The translations under genes were made by a program, and so were the position numbers. From Ruminiclostridium sp. (lineage in GTDB: Bacteria > Bacillota > Clostridia > Oscillospirales > Ruminococcaceae), in assembly GCA_017624025.1 (NCBI GenBank), contig JAGANY010000048.1, positions 1-47,129 of the forward strand: DNA of 47,129 bases. The letters are read 5' to 3'. This document shows, piece after piece, positions 33,724 to 41,553 of this stretch. The first letter of the stretch is position 1; each line of letters begins with the position of its first letter. The notes under the pieces were generated by a model. It did not search any database, was not told the DNA's origin, and saw only the letters and a list, made by a program, of their open reading frames with translations.

Positions 33724-34938
33724 ATGAAAAAAGCATTGATTTTATCCCTTTGCGGTTCTCTTCTTCTCTCTTCCTGTGCGTACGCTTATGCTGACGCACC
33801 CGAAGCTACAGCTGTTTCGGAAGAAGAAACAATCGAAGAAACCGATTTCGACAGATATGTTTCAAACACCTTCGTTTCCTCGGGCAACAATATGTTTATT
33901 GAAGAAGCTGACGGTGTAACCTACCGTGCATATTTCCCTGCAGAAGAATACGGAACCTTCGAATATAAGTTCTATTTCTCAAATACCGTAGATTCTACCT
34001 ATGACAAGGGCGAGCTTGCCTATGTCGGAAGAAGCGGAGGAAGCTATAAGATTGAAAACGCATATATCTGTGACGGAGGAAGCGGTCCCGACGCTCCTAT
34101 AACAAACCGTACCCCTGTTACCTTCGGAGGAAGTACCGAAAAGAATGTTACTCCCAACGAAACATACTGGAGCGACCCCGTTGAGTTCACTTTAAGCGAA
34201 GGAAGCTATATCGTGTGGGAATGGAAAATAACAGGCAAAGAAATTCCCTGTACAAATATGTCGTATCTTACCTCGGCTACCGCTGATACAGGGACAGGAA
34301 AATTCGATACCTGTGACACAATTCCTGTGCCTCAGCTTATCGGCTGCAACCGTGATGTAAAATATACCCTTGCTGCTATCGGGGATTCCATAACACAGGG
34401 CTGTCAGACTGATTTTATGGAATATCAGTTCTGGGCTGCTAAAATATCGAAAAAGCTTGGCAAAGACTGTGGTTTCTGGAACTGTGGACTTGGCTGGTCC
34501 CGCTCAAGTGACGCTTCAAAATGCGGTGACTGGCTCGAAAGAGTTAAAACTGCCGATACCGTTATCGTTGCATTCGGAACAAACGATATAATTTCCGGTC
34601 CATACGGTGCCGACGGCGGAAACACAGCCGATGAAATTGACGGTTACATAAGAACCATTGTAAGCGAGCTTACCGAAGCGGGCTGTGACGTAATAATCTT
34701 CTCCGCTCCGCCCCAGTCTTACGGCACAAACCAGGAAAATATCCGTCTCGAAACAAATTATCTTCTCGAGGTTATTGCACAGGAATACGGTGCTATGTAC
34801 TTTGATTTCGGTGGACTTTTAGGCGGTGACGAAGACCCCGCCGAAGCGAAATACGGTGCACATCCCAATGCTGAAGGCGGAGATATTGTTTCTGACGCTT
34901 TCGTAGAGCAGTATAAGGAATACTTTGCTAACAGATAA
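33724..34938 (+). CDS. SGNH/GDSL-family esterase lipoprotein
   Basis: A 404-residue secreted lipoprotein (signal LILSLCGSLLLSSC with lipobox LLSSC). An N-terminal beta-sandwich-like region of about 190 residues is followed by an SGNH hydrolase domain. Block I is AAIGDSITQGC with the nucleophile Ser, a Gly block lies in FWNCGLGWSRS, block III is FGTNDI with Asn, and block V is GAHPNAEGG with catalytic His and preceding Asp/Glu-rich loop. The two-part architecture is that of extracellular carbohydrate (acetyl-xylan or similar) esterases of gut bacteria. The substrate is inferred from architecture only. It is a single gene; the hairpin at 34981-35016 may end it. Confidence 0.88.
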   Translation: MKKALILSLCGSLLLSSCAYAYADAPEATAVSEEETIEETDFDRYVSNTFVSSGNNMFIEEADGVTYRAYFPAEEYGTFEYKFYFSNTVDSTYDKGELAYVGRSGGSYKIENAYICDGGSGPDAPITNRTPVTFGGSTEKNVTPNETYWSDPVEFTLSEGSYIVWEWKITGKEIPCTNMSYLTSATADTGTGKFDTCDTIPVPQLIGCNRDVKYTLAAIGDSITQGCQTDFMEYQFWAAKISKKLGKDCGFWNCGLGWSRSSDASKCGDWLERVKTADTVIVAFGTNDIISGPYGADGGNTADEIDGYIRTIVSELTEAGCDVIIFSAPPQSYGTNQENIRLETNYLLEVIAQEYGAMYFDFGGLLGGDEDPAEAKYGAHPNAEGGDIVSDAFVEQYKEYFANR

Positions 34939-34970
34939 AGGATGGTTCTCATTTAGTCTGATAACCATAC

Positions 34971-35020
34971 AGAAGTATTTAAAGCCACTTTTGATATTGC
35001 GTCAAAAGTGGCTTTGTGTT
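34971..35020 (+). repeat. Left inverted repeat bracketing the HTH-regulator module
   Basis: AGAAGTATT, then an internal palindrome: AAAGCCACTTTTGA (34981-34994) pairs with TCAAAAGTGGCTTT. The right copy (35887-35936) is the reverse complement of this sequence with few changes, including the asymmetric loop GATATT-nn-GTC and the outer AGAAGTATT. It may also serve as the SGNH gene terminator. Confidence 0.7.
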
Positions 35021-35078
35021 TTGTTAGCTTAAGCGTAAAAAACAAAACAGCCCGATTAAAGGGCGGTAGCCATAAAGA

Positions 35079-35115
35079 AGCATAGCCCGTGAAGAAATTC
35101 TTCACGGGCTATGCT
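35079..35115. repeat. Perfect 18-bp palindrome with one central base
   Basis: Arms 35079-35096 and 35098-35115 are exact complements around A35097. It lies downstream of the HTH gene (minus strand) and can act as its terminator, though no long U-run follows. Confidence 0.7.
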
Positions 35116-35197
35116 AATATCTAACAGATAAATTGAATTTTATGCTACCTCAAACTGAAATTCTGCATTCTTTATAGCCAGTTTTTGTGTACTAATA

Positions 35198-35695
35198 TTA
35201 CTTGTCTTGCTTAGAATTTTTGCGATTTTCATGAATTACTATCCCCCACAAAAGAACTACTCCTATAACTCCAATTCCTAACCATAAACCATTACTTCTT
35301 AAAAAACTTTCTTCTGGTAAGTTAGGAAAAACCATACATCCAATCATAATGCTCAACACAAACATCAATGTGCCTACAAATGTAACTATGCATCTGCGTT
35401 TCACTACTAATTTCTTTTCGATTTCTGCATAATCTGCAACTTTTCGCAAAGTTTCTTTTTCTTCTTTTTTCATAATCCCACTTTTCCTTTCACCATCAAT
35501 AATTTCTTTGATGTCAATCTCATAGAAATCTGCCAATTCGACTAAAATGCCCAATTCAGGCATAGTATTGCCATTTTCCCAACGAGATACACTTCGAGAA
35601 GATACACCAAACTTTTCTGCCAACTGTTCTTGTGTTAGTTTCTTTTCTTTGCGTAACTCTTTTAGAAAACAACCAATTTTAATCTGGTCTATCAT
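35198..35695 (-). CDS. Membrane-anchored XRE-family HTH regulator
   Basis: A protein of 165 residues. The start is ATG 35695 (MIDQIKIG), with AAAGGAGGA at about 35701-35709; a longer frame opens upstream but has no RBS. An XRE-type HTH covers about residues 6-66 (LTQEQLAEKFGVSSRSVSRW, then ENGNTMPELG), followed by a charged linker and two membrane helices (about 100-122 and 135-155). Codon choice (AAA, TTA, CGA, GAA-rich, A/T third positions) differs from the neighbours, which favour AAG, CTT/CTC and GTA. Bracketing by inverted repeats supports acquisition as a module. The target is unknown; autoregulation through the palindrome at 35745-35770 is possible. Confidence 0.88.
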   Translation of the reverse strand: MIDQIKIGCFLKELRKEKKLTQEQLAEKFGVSSRSVSRWENGNTMPELGILVELADFYEIDIKEIIDGERKSGIMKKEEKETLRKVADYAEIEKKLVVKRRCIVTFVGTLMFVLSIMIGCMVFPNLPEESFLRSNGLWLGIGVIGVVLLWGIVIHENRKNSKQDK

Positions 35696-35717
35696 TCCGT
35701 TCCTCCTTTCGCTGTCT

Positions 35718-35770
35718 ATTATACTAAAAACAACATTAGAAATCCACGTCATAAAGTGAGAAATGACGTG
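35718..35770 (-). promoter_or_regulatory. Promoter and palindromic candidate operator of the HTH gene
   Basis: A TATAAT (35718-35723, minus strand) lies upstream of the start; the -35 is weak. An 8-bp inverted repeat, CACGTCAT (35745-35752) with ATGACGTG (35763-35770), overlaps the -35 region. This is the usual place for an autoregulatory operator. Confidence 0.5.
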
Positions 35771-35886
35771 TTTCCCGCTAGACAATTATGTCTTGGCGAC
35801 ATTTTAACCATAAGATTTAAGAAAATTCTGATTTTTCATTAAGCCGATTATAACAAATATATTATAAAAAGTCAATGATATAAGCA

Positions 35887-35936
35887 ACGCAAAGCCACTT
35901 TTGACATAATATCAAAAGTGGCTTTGTAATACTTCT
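35887..35936 (-). repeat. Right inverted repeat bracketing the HTH-regulator module
   Basis: Reverse-complement copy of 34971-35020: palindrome 35891-35926, then AATACTTCT (35928-35936). The stems are identical and the loops match when one copy is inverted, so this is an inverted repeat rather than two chance hairpins. It may also end the cheX transcript on the minus strand. Confidence 0.7.
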
Positions 35937-35972
35937 ATATCGCCGTCCGATTAAAAACCGGGCTGTAATTTT

Positions 35973-36839
35973 TTAGTTCTTGCAGATAACGAGGTTTACT
36001 GTGCCAAAGGAGAAAGCAAGAGAAACCTTTATACCGTCATCGATATTAAGTGTAACATCCTTTTCAGAAACCTGGGGTGTAAGGTCAAGCTCAATTCCCT
36101 GTGCATTTGATACATTGACAGCGAAAAGGCCGTTCTGGAGATTGAGGAATTCGCCTGCACAAGCTTCAGCAAATTCGTCGTCATCAACTTCTTCGCCTGC
36201 ATATCTTGATGCAAGAGCGTAGAAAGCTTCCTTGTCGCAACCGATAGCAGTATATGCGTTTACGTTTCCTGTAATATCCTGTGAGCAGAGATACTTGCTG
36301 TTGAATTCGGGGTTCTTTGTGCATTCAGCAAATGCAAAATCATCACCGATAAATCTTACGATATTTCTTATGAAAAGGAGAAGGTATTCAATGTAAAAAT
36401 CCTTATCGTTGAGGTCATCAAGACCGAAAACAGCTGTGATATTTTCAGCGAGGGTATCATCGTTATCTTCGGATGCAAAGCCTGCTGTGCTCTTATAGGA
36501 AGCGAGTGCTTCTTCAAACTGTGAGTTAGTCATAAAGCCGAGATCAATAAGGGTCTGTCCGATAACGATATTTGCGGTCTTCTGCTTCGAAAGAAGCTCG
36601 TCAACCTGTGACTGTGTTAAGAATCCCATTCCTACAGCGATATCGCCGATTCTCTTATCGAGACGCTTCTGCTCTTCATGAACCTTTTCTACCTGGTTCG
36701 CTGTCATATATCCCGCATCAATAGCAAGAGCACCAAGCTTAACACGGGTTTCAGACTTAGCTTCGAGAGCTTTTCTTAACTGCTCGGTAGTTATGTAATT
36801 CTTATTTAAAAGATAATGCCCGAATAATTGTGTAAACAT
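35973..36839 (-). CDS. MshEN-like/CheX fusion, probable CheY phosphatase
   Basis: A 288-residue soluble protein. Residues 6-118 form four repeats of about 29 residues with the pattern hydrophobic-Gly-x2-hydrophobic-x3-Gly-x6-hydrophobic-x2-hydrophobic-x3-Gln. Examples are KLGALAIDAGYMT at 34-46, RIGDIAVGMGFLT at 63-75 and VIGQTLIDLGFMT at 92-104. This is the pattern of the MshEN/GspE N-terminal domain, which in MshE binds c-di-GMP. Residues 125-288 resemble the CheC/CheX/FliY phosphatase fold, with the E-x-x-N motif at Glu230-Asn233 (GEFLNLQNG). CheX-type proteins dephosphorylate CheY-P, and the gene directly follows a cheY-like gene (15-base gap). c-di-GMP binding is inference. Confidence 0.8.
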   Translation of the reverse strand: MFTQLFGHYLLNKNYITTEQLRKALEAKSETRVKLGALAIDAGYMTANQVEKVHEEQKRLDKRIGDIAVGMGFLTQSQVDELLSKQKTANIVIGQTLIDLGFMTNSQFEEALASYKSTAGFASEDNDDTLAENITAVFGLDDLNDKDFYIEYLLLFIRNIVRFIGDDFAFAECTKNPEFNSKYLCSQDITGNVNAYTAIGCDKEAFYALASRYAGEEVDDDEFAEACAGEFLNLQNGLFAVNVSNAQGIELDLTPQVSEKDVTLNIDDGIKVSLAFSFGTVNLVICKN

Positions 36840-36854
36840 CTTATTCTCCTTTTC

Positions 36855-37229
36855 TTATTCCTTTGTGAAGGTATTTAATATCTTATAGATATCTTCTTCC
36901 TGAACGGGTTTCTGGAGGAAGTCGAAAGCACCGGCCTTTATTGCATCGGTAAGATTGCTCTGTGTACCGAGAGTTGACGCCATAACAACCTTTGCGTCAG
37001 GATTATACGCTTTAATTTCTTCTAATGCCTGAAGACCTGTCTTTTCGGGCATAACTATGTCCATAAATGTAAGATCGGGGTTATTAGCCTTGAACTGCTC
37101 AACAGCCTGAATGCCGTCTTTTGCTTCAGATATTGCAGTAATGCCTGCACCCTTAAGAATTTCTGTAAGCTTTTTTCTTACAAGTATTGAATCGTCACAG
37201 ATTAATACCTTAATCTCTGAAATTTTCAT
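36855..37229 (-). CDS. cheY: CheY-like response regulator
   Basis: A stand-alone receiver domain of 124 residues. The start is ATG 37229 with AAAGGA eight bases upstream; nine further codons upstream in frame lack an RBS. The acidic pocket is Asp11-Asp12 (ICDDS), the phosphoacceptor is Asp57 (TFMDIVMPEKTG), the Thr/Ser switch is in VVMASTLG, and the Lys is in FLQKPV. There is no output domain, as in CheY. It is in operon with a CheX-type phosphatase fusion, so it is probably a chemotaxis or motility output regulator; no cheA or flagellar genes are in the window. Confidence 0.9.
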   Translation of the reverse strand: MKISEIKVLICDDSILVRKKLTEILKGAGITAISEAKDGIQAVEQFKANNPDLTFMDIVMPEKTGLQALEEIKAYNPDAKVVMASTLGTQSNLTDAIKAGAFDFLQKPVQEEDIYKILNTFTKE

Positions 37230-37282
37230 ATTATTTTTCCTTTCCTGAAACGGCAACGGCCGAAATTGTTTAGAACAATATC

Positions 37283-37311
37283 ATTATACTATAAACAATC
37301 AAAAAATACAA
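37283..37311 (-). promoter_or_regulatory. Promoter of the cheY-cheX operon
   Basis: On the minus strand TTGTAT (37306-37311) and TATAAT (37283-37288) are 17 bp apart. Confidence 0.6.
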
Positions 37312-37456
37312 TAGCGTTACACAAATTTATACAAAGACGCCAATTATTACTGTTAAGATATGGTGAAATTCACAAGAAGTTTTTACTGATAAATTTATAT
37401 GAAATACTTCTTTGAATGTCGGAATATGTAAATTTGCATAATTTTTACTATCTCTA

Positions 37457-37485
37457 TTGACAATTTTTGTACAACAGTGTATAAT
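37457..37485 (+). promoter_or_regulatory. Sigma-A promoter of the degV operon
   Basis: TTGACA (37457-37462) and TATAAT (37480-37485) are 17 bp apart, upstream of ATG 37518. I see nothing else in the 288 bases between the divergent cheY and degV genes apart from the two promoters. Confidence 0.88.
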
Positions 37486-37517
37486 AATTATATATTAATT
37501 TAAGAAAGGAAATACTT

Positions 37518-38414
37518 ATGAACGAAAGAGAATACGTTATCACTACCGATACTACTACTGACCTCGGCGTTGATTACTACAAAGAGCATAATATTCCATA
37601 TATACGTTTCCATTACACCATCGATGATGAAGAGTTTATCCAGTACGATGAAAAAGCTCATAACATAAAAGATTTCTATGATCTCGTAAGAAAAGGAAGT
37701 ATGCCGAAGACATCCCAGGCTTCCTACGAGGATCTGTTCGGCCTTTTTGAAAGCATAGTAAAAGAAGGCAAGGATGTTTTCTATCTCTGTTTTTCCGGTG
37801 CATTAAGCGGTTCGTATCAGACAAGCCTTCTTGCCGCAAAGGATATTATGGAAAAATATCCCGAATGTACGGTAAAGGTTGTTGATTCCCTTAGTGCCTG
37901 TGGCGGCGAAGGCTATCTCCTCGACCATTGCATAAAAAGACGTGACCAAGGAGCTACCCTCGAAGAGCTTGTCGAATACGCCGAAGTACTTCGCTTCAAT
38001 ACTATTCATTTATTTACCGTAAACGACCTCAATCACCTTCACAGAGGCGGACGACTTTCGAAGCTTTCGGCAGTTGTAGGCGGTATGCTCGGAATTAAGC
38101 CTATTCTCTACTTCAACGATAAAGGACAGCTTCTCCCCTACTCAAAAGTAAGAGGCAGAAAACAATCTCTTGAGGCTATGGCAAAGCAGATGAAGGAAAC
38201 TTATATTCCCGGCGAAAACGCTGAAATCTTTATCAACGACGCTGATGCAAGAGAAGATGCAGAATATCTCGGTAAGCTAATAAAGAAGATGATTCCTGAA
38301 GTTAAAAAGATACGTTACGGTGATATTGGTGCCGTTATTGGTGCTCACGCCGGTCCCGAAACAGTTGCTCTTTTCTATATCGGTAAAAACAGAGAGCCTG
38401 TTGAAATAAAGTAA
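37518..38414 (+). CDS. DegV family fatty-acid-binding protein (FakB-like)
   Basis: A 298-residue DegV protein. Members (FakB) bind a fatty acid and present it to the kinase FakA for phosphorylation before phospholipid synthesis. The N-terminal domain begins VITTDTTTDLG and includes PKTSQASYEDLFG, with the Thr-Ser that hold the carboxylate. The conserved central motif FYLCFSGALSGSYQTS and VDSLSACGGEGY follow. The second domain includes LNHLHRGGRLSK and GMLGIKPIL, and the end has IGAHAGPETVALFYIG with the His-Ala-Gly-Pro motif. It is followed 15 bases later by a small protein that matches part of FakA, which supports a fatty-acid kinase connection. Confidence 0.93.
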   Translation: MNEREYVITTDTTTDLGVDYYKEHNIPYIRFHYTIDDEEFIQYDEKAHNIKDFYDLVRKGSMPKTSQASYEDLFGLFESIVKEGKDVFYLCFSGALSGSYQTSLLAAKDIMEKYPECTVKVVDSLSACGGEGYLLDHCIKRRDQGATLEELVEYAEVLRFNTIHLFTVNDLNHLHRGGRLSKLSAVVGGMLGIKPILYFNDKGQLLPYSKVRGRKQSLEAMAKQMKETYIPGENAEIFINDADAREDAEYLGKLIKKMIPEVKKIRYGDIGAVIGAHAGPETVALFYIGKNREPVEIK

Positions 38415-38429
38415 AGGAAGGATTTTATA

Positions 38430-38681
38430 ATGATTGAATTCAGATATGACACACAGCTTTTAATCGAAGGCGAAAACCTCGACGAAGACGAAATTTATGA
38501 TTATTTCGTAGAAAATTTTAAAGGTGACAGCCTTCTTGCTGTAGGCGACGAAAATCTTATTAAGATTCATTACCACACAAATGAACCCTGGAAGGTGCTT
38601 GAATACTGTGCTTCCCTCGGAGAAATCTGTGACATAGTGGTTGAAGATATGGATCGTCAGTCCCGTGGTCTTCACGGTTAA
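38430..38681 (+). CDS. Stand-alone FakA/YloV middle-domain protein (83 aa)
   Basis: An 83-residue acidic protein that reads like the middle segment of the fatty-acid kinase FakA (YloV), not a whole kinase. FRYDTQLLIEGENLDEDEIY corresponds to the Y-x-Y-C-T-x-F-hydrophobic stretch after the DhaL domain. GDSLLAVGDENLIKIHYHTN corresponds to the conserved GDSLVVVGDEDLVKVHVHTN-type core, followed by PWKVLEYCASLGEI and a final EDMDRQ. The N-terminal ATP-binding DhaL domain and the C-terminal domain are absent, with no sign of a frameshift. RBS AAGGAAGG at about 38414-38421. It is coupled to DegV and ends at a terminator. A regulator or scaffold of FakA-FakB pairing is a guess. Confidence 0.8.
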   Translation: MIEFRYDTQLLIEGENLDEDEIYDYFVENFKGDSLLAVGDENLIKIHYHTNEPWKVLEYCASLGEICDIVVEDMDRQSRGLHG

Positions 38682-38694
38682 TCTAAACATATTT

Positions 38695-38732
38695 ACAGCG
38701 GTTGCATAAATCTGTAACCGCTGTTATTTTTT
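38695..38732 (+). terminator. Intrinsic terminator of the degV operon
   Basis: A stem of about 12 bp (38695-38706 with 38713-38724, one G.U) is followed by a T-rich run. Confidence 0.85.
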
Positions 38733-38742
38733 GCGAAAAAAC

Positions 38743-38771
38743 TTGACACATAACAAATAATCCTATATAAT
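38743..38771 (+). promoter_or_regulatory. Sigma-A promoter of the tandem NSS transporters
   Basis: TTGACA (38743-38748) and TATAAT (38766-38771) are 17 bp apart. Confidence 0.88.
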
Positions 38772-38809
38772 TAAAATGTTGTGTAAAAATAAATTGAAAG
38801 GGATTTTTT

Positions 38810-40171
38810 ATGGCAAGAGAACACCTTAAAAGCCGTCTTGGCTTCATTCTTCTTAGTGCGGGATGTGCTATAGGAATCGGAAATGTATGGAAATTTCCTT
38901 ATATAACCGGTGAAAACGGTGGAGGCATATTTGTACTTTTTTATTTATTCTTTCTTATCGTACTCGGAGTTCCGGTAATGACTATGGAATTCGCTATGGG
39001 ACGTGCGGCACAAAAAAGCCCTGTGCTCCTTTATCAGCAGCTCCAGAAACCCGGTCAGAAATGGCATATTCACGGTTACGTAGCTATGATTGCGAACTAT
39101 CTTCTTATGATGTTCTATACTACAGTAGCCGGCTGGATGATTAAATACTTTGTTTCAATGGCAAAGGGAGATTTCGTCGGACTTGATCCCGATGAAATAA
39201 AAACAGCACACAGCGAAATGCTTTCCGACCCCGTAATTATGACTATATTTATGGGTATTGTTGTACTTATAGCCGTACTTGTATGCTCCTTAGGCGTACA
39301 GAACGGACTTGAACGAATAACTAAGGTTATGATGTCCGCTCTCATTGTAATTATGGTAATACTTGCAATAAACAGTATATTTACGAAGGATGGAAGCGAG
39401 GGACTTAAATTCTATCTCCTTCCCGATATAGAAAGAGCTAAAAAAGCAGGTATCGGAAATGTTATCGTTGCCGCTATGAACCAGGCTTTCTTCACTCTTA
39501 GCATCGGTATAGGCTCTATGGCTATTTTCGGAAGCTATATCGGAAAAGAACGTGCATTAATGGGCGAAGCAGTAAATATCGCTCTCCTCGATACATTTGT
39601 TGCTGTTACTTCCGGACTTATTATCTTCCCAGCCTGCTTTGCTTACGAGATAGAAGTTGACAGCGGTCCCAACCTTATATTTATAACACTCCCTAATCTT
39701 TTCAATAATATTCCTCTTGGTCGTCTCTGGGGCAGTCTTTTCTTTGTATTTATGTCCTTTGCGGCTATTTCAACTGTTCTTGCCGTATTTGAAAATATTG
39801 TTTCCTGTACCGTTGACCTTTTTAAATGGGGCAGAAAAAAAGCTTGTATAATAAACGGAATACTTTTATTTATCCTGTCTCTCCCCTGTGTACTCGGATT
39901 TAACGTTTTAAGCGGTTTTAATCCTCTCGGAGAAAAAACAAACATAATGGATCTTGAGGATTTCCTTGTAAGTAATATCTGCCTTCCCCTCGGTTCACTT
40001 GTCTTTGTTATTTTCTGCACTTCAAAATTCGGATGGAAATGGGACAACTTCATCAATGAAGCAAATGAAGGAAAAGGTCTTAAGGTTAAGAAATTTATGA
40101 AAGGGTACCTTACCTACGTACTGCCCGTTATTATCTTAATAGTATTTATAATCGGAATTATTCCCGATTAA
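38810..40171 (+). CDS. Sodium-dependent transporter of the NSS family (copy 1)
   Basis: A 453-residue membrane protein with about eleven or twelve helices. It belongs to the neurotransmitter:sodium symporter (NSS/SNF, LeuT-like) family, which imports amino acids or amines with Na+. The unwound first helix is clear: GCAIGIGNVWKFPYITGENG, with the Na+-site Gly/Asn. Further family features are AFFTLSIGIGSMAIFGSYI in helix 6 and FVFMSFAAISTVLAVFENI in helix 8 (Na+ site). The protein ends with a basic loop and one last helix. The second NSS gene follows after 16 bases, so both are in one operon. The substrate is unknown; hydrophobic or aromatic amino acids are common for bacterial members. Confidence 0.94.
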   Translation: MAREHLKSRLGFILLSAGCAIGIGNVWKFPYITGENGGGIFVLFYLFFLIVLGVPVMTMEFAMGRAAQKSPVLLYQQLQKPGQKWHIHGYVAMIANYLLMMFYTTVAGWMIKYFVSMAKGDFVGLDPDEIKTAHSEMLSDPVIMTIFMGIVVLIAVLVCSLGVQNGLERITKVMMSALIVIMVILAINSIFTKDGSEGLKFYLLPDIERAKKAGIGNVIVAAMNQAFFTLSIGIGSMAIFGSYIGKERALMGEAVNIALLDTFVAVTSGLIIFPACFAYEIEVDSGPNLIFITLPNLFNNIPLGRLWGSLFFVFMSFAAISTVLAVFENIVSCTVDLFKWGRKKACIINGILLFILSLPCVLGFNVLSGFNPLGEKTNIMDLEDFLVSNICLPLGSLVFVIFCTSKFGWKWDNFINEANEGKGLKVKKFMKGYLTYVLPVIILIVFIIGIIPD

Positions 40172-40187
40172 TCGAAAGGACAAAATT

Positions 40188-41540
40188 ATGGAAAACAAAA
40201 AAAGCAGCTTCAGCAGTAAAATAGGCTTCGTTCTTGCGGCGGCAGGTTCGGCAGTAGGTCTTGGAAATATCTGGCGTTTCCCTTATCTCGCCGCAAAATA
40301 CGGCGGAGGTATTTTTCTTCTCGTTTACCTTATTCTCGCTATAACCTTCGGCTTCGCACTTATGATAACCGAAATCGCAATCGGCCGTAAAACAGGTAAA
40401 AGCGTTATCGGTGCCTATGGTGCAATCAACAAAAAATTTGCTCCCTTAGGTATTCTTGCGGCGGCAGTTCCGGCTATTATCTTTCCCTATTACTGTGTAA
40501 TAGGCGGCTGGGTTATGAAATATATAACCGTTTACCTCACAAACTCCGGTACAGAGGCAGCAGTAAACGGCGGCGAATATTTCGGCAAGTTTATCGGTCA
40601 GACAGCCGAACCTATGATTTATTTCATTATCTTCATCGTTTTAACTGCCGTAATCGTTATGCTCGGCGTTGAAAAGGGTATCGAAAAAGTAAGTAAGATT
40701 ATGATGCCCGTTCTTGTACTTATCTCGTTATTTGTAGCTATTTATTCAATTACACTTCCCGGAGCACTTGATGGTTTTATCTATTATATAAAGCCTAATT
40801 TTGCTGATTTCGGTATCGAAACAATTGTTGCCGCTATGGGACAGCTCTTCTACTCAATGTCACTGTCAATGGGTATTATGATTACATACGGTTCATATAT
40901 GAGAAAGGAAGACAATCTCGAAGGCTCGGTAAGACAGATTGAAGTTTTCGATACAGCTATTGCTTTCCTTTCGGGTATGATGATTGTTCCTGTTGTATAT
41001 GCATTTGCCGGCGGAGACCCCACAAAAATAAATGCAGGCCCCGGACTTATGTTCCAGACACTTCCCCAGGTTTTTGATATTATGAAGGGTGGAAGATATA
41101 TCGGACTTATATTCTTTATTCTCGTATTCTTAGCAGCACTTACTTCTTCCATCTCCCTTATGGAAACAATCGTTTCGGTAATAATGGAAAAGTTCAAGCT
41201 GAAGCGTATTCCCGCTTGTATTGCTGTTATTGTATTTGCTTTAGCATTAGGTACAGTTTCTGTACTTGGTTTCGGCGTATGGAGCGGAGTAAAGCCTTTC
41301 GGAAAGGACGATATTCTTACCTTCTTCGATTTCTTAAGCAATAACATAATGATGCCTATCGTTGCACTTATAACCTGCATCCTTATCGGTTACATTGCAA
41401 AAACAAAGTATGTTGAAGACGAGGTTCAGCTCAATTCACAGTTCAAGGCAAAGAAGATGTATCGTGTTATGATAAAGTATATTGCCCCCGTATTTATGGT
41501 AGTAATCTTTATCTCTTCCGTTTTCGGCTTTGCAGGTTAA
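40188..41540 (+). CDS. Sodium-dependent transporter of the NSS family (copy 2)
   Basis: A 450-residue NSS transporter, clearly related to the preceding gene but well diverged. Helix 1 reads GSAVGLGNIWRFPYLAAKYG, helix 6 LFYSMSLSMGIMITYGSYM and helix 8 FFILVFLAALTSSISLMETI. The SGMMIVPVVYAFAGGD and GPGLMFQTLP loops match the NSS family. It follows copy 1 within the operon and is closed by a terminator. The differing helix-1 and helix-6 residues suggest different substrates from copy 1, which cannot be named from sequence. Confidence 0.94.
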   Translation: MENKKSSFSSKIGFVLAAAGSAVGLGNIWRFPYLAAKYGGGIFLLVYLILAITFGFALMITEIAIGRKTGKSVIGAYGAINKKFAPLGILAAAVPAIIFPYYCVIGGWVMKYITVYLTNSGTEAAVNGGEYFGKFIGQTAEPMIYFIIFIVLTAVIVMLGVEKGIEKVSKIMMPVLVLISLFVAIYSITLPGALDGFIYYIKPNFADFGIETIVAAMGQLFYSMSLSMGIMITYGSYMRKEDNLEGSVRQIEVFDTAIAFLSGMMIVPVVYAFAGGDPTKINAGPGLMFQTLPQVFDIMKGGRYIGLIFFILVFLAALTSSISLMETIVSVIMEKFKLKRIPACIAVIVFALALGTVSVLGFGVWSGVKPFGKDDILTFFDFLSNNIMMPIVALITCILIGYIAKTKYVEDEVQLNSQFKAKKMYRVMIKYIAPVFMVVIFISSVFGFAG

Positions 41541-41553
41541 AAATTGCATAGAA

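Noticed and set aside
38430-38681. The 83-aa gene as the remnant of a decayed fakA
   Set aside because: It has its own RBS, a clean start and stop and a terminator right after; flanking bases show no translated remains of the DhaL or C-terminal domains.
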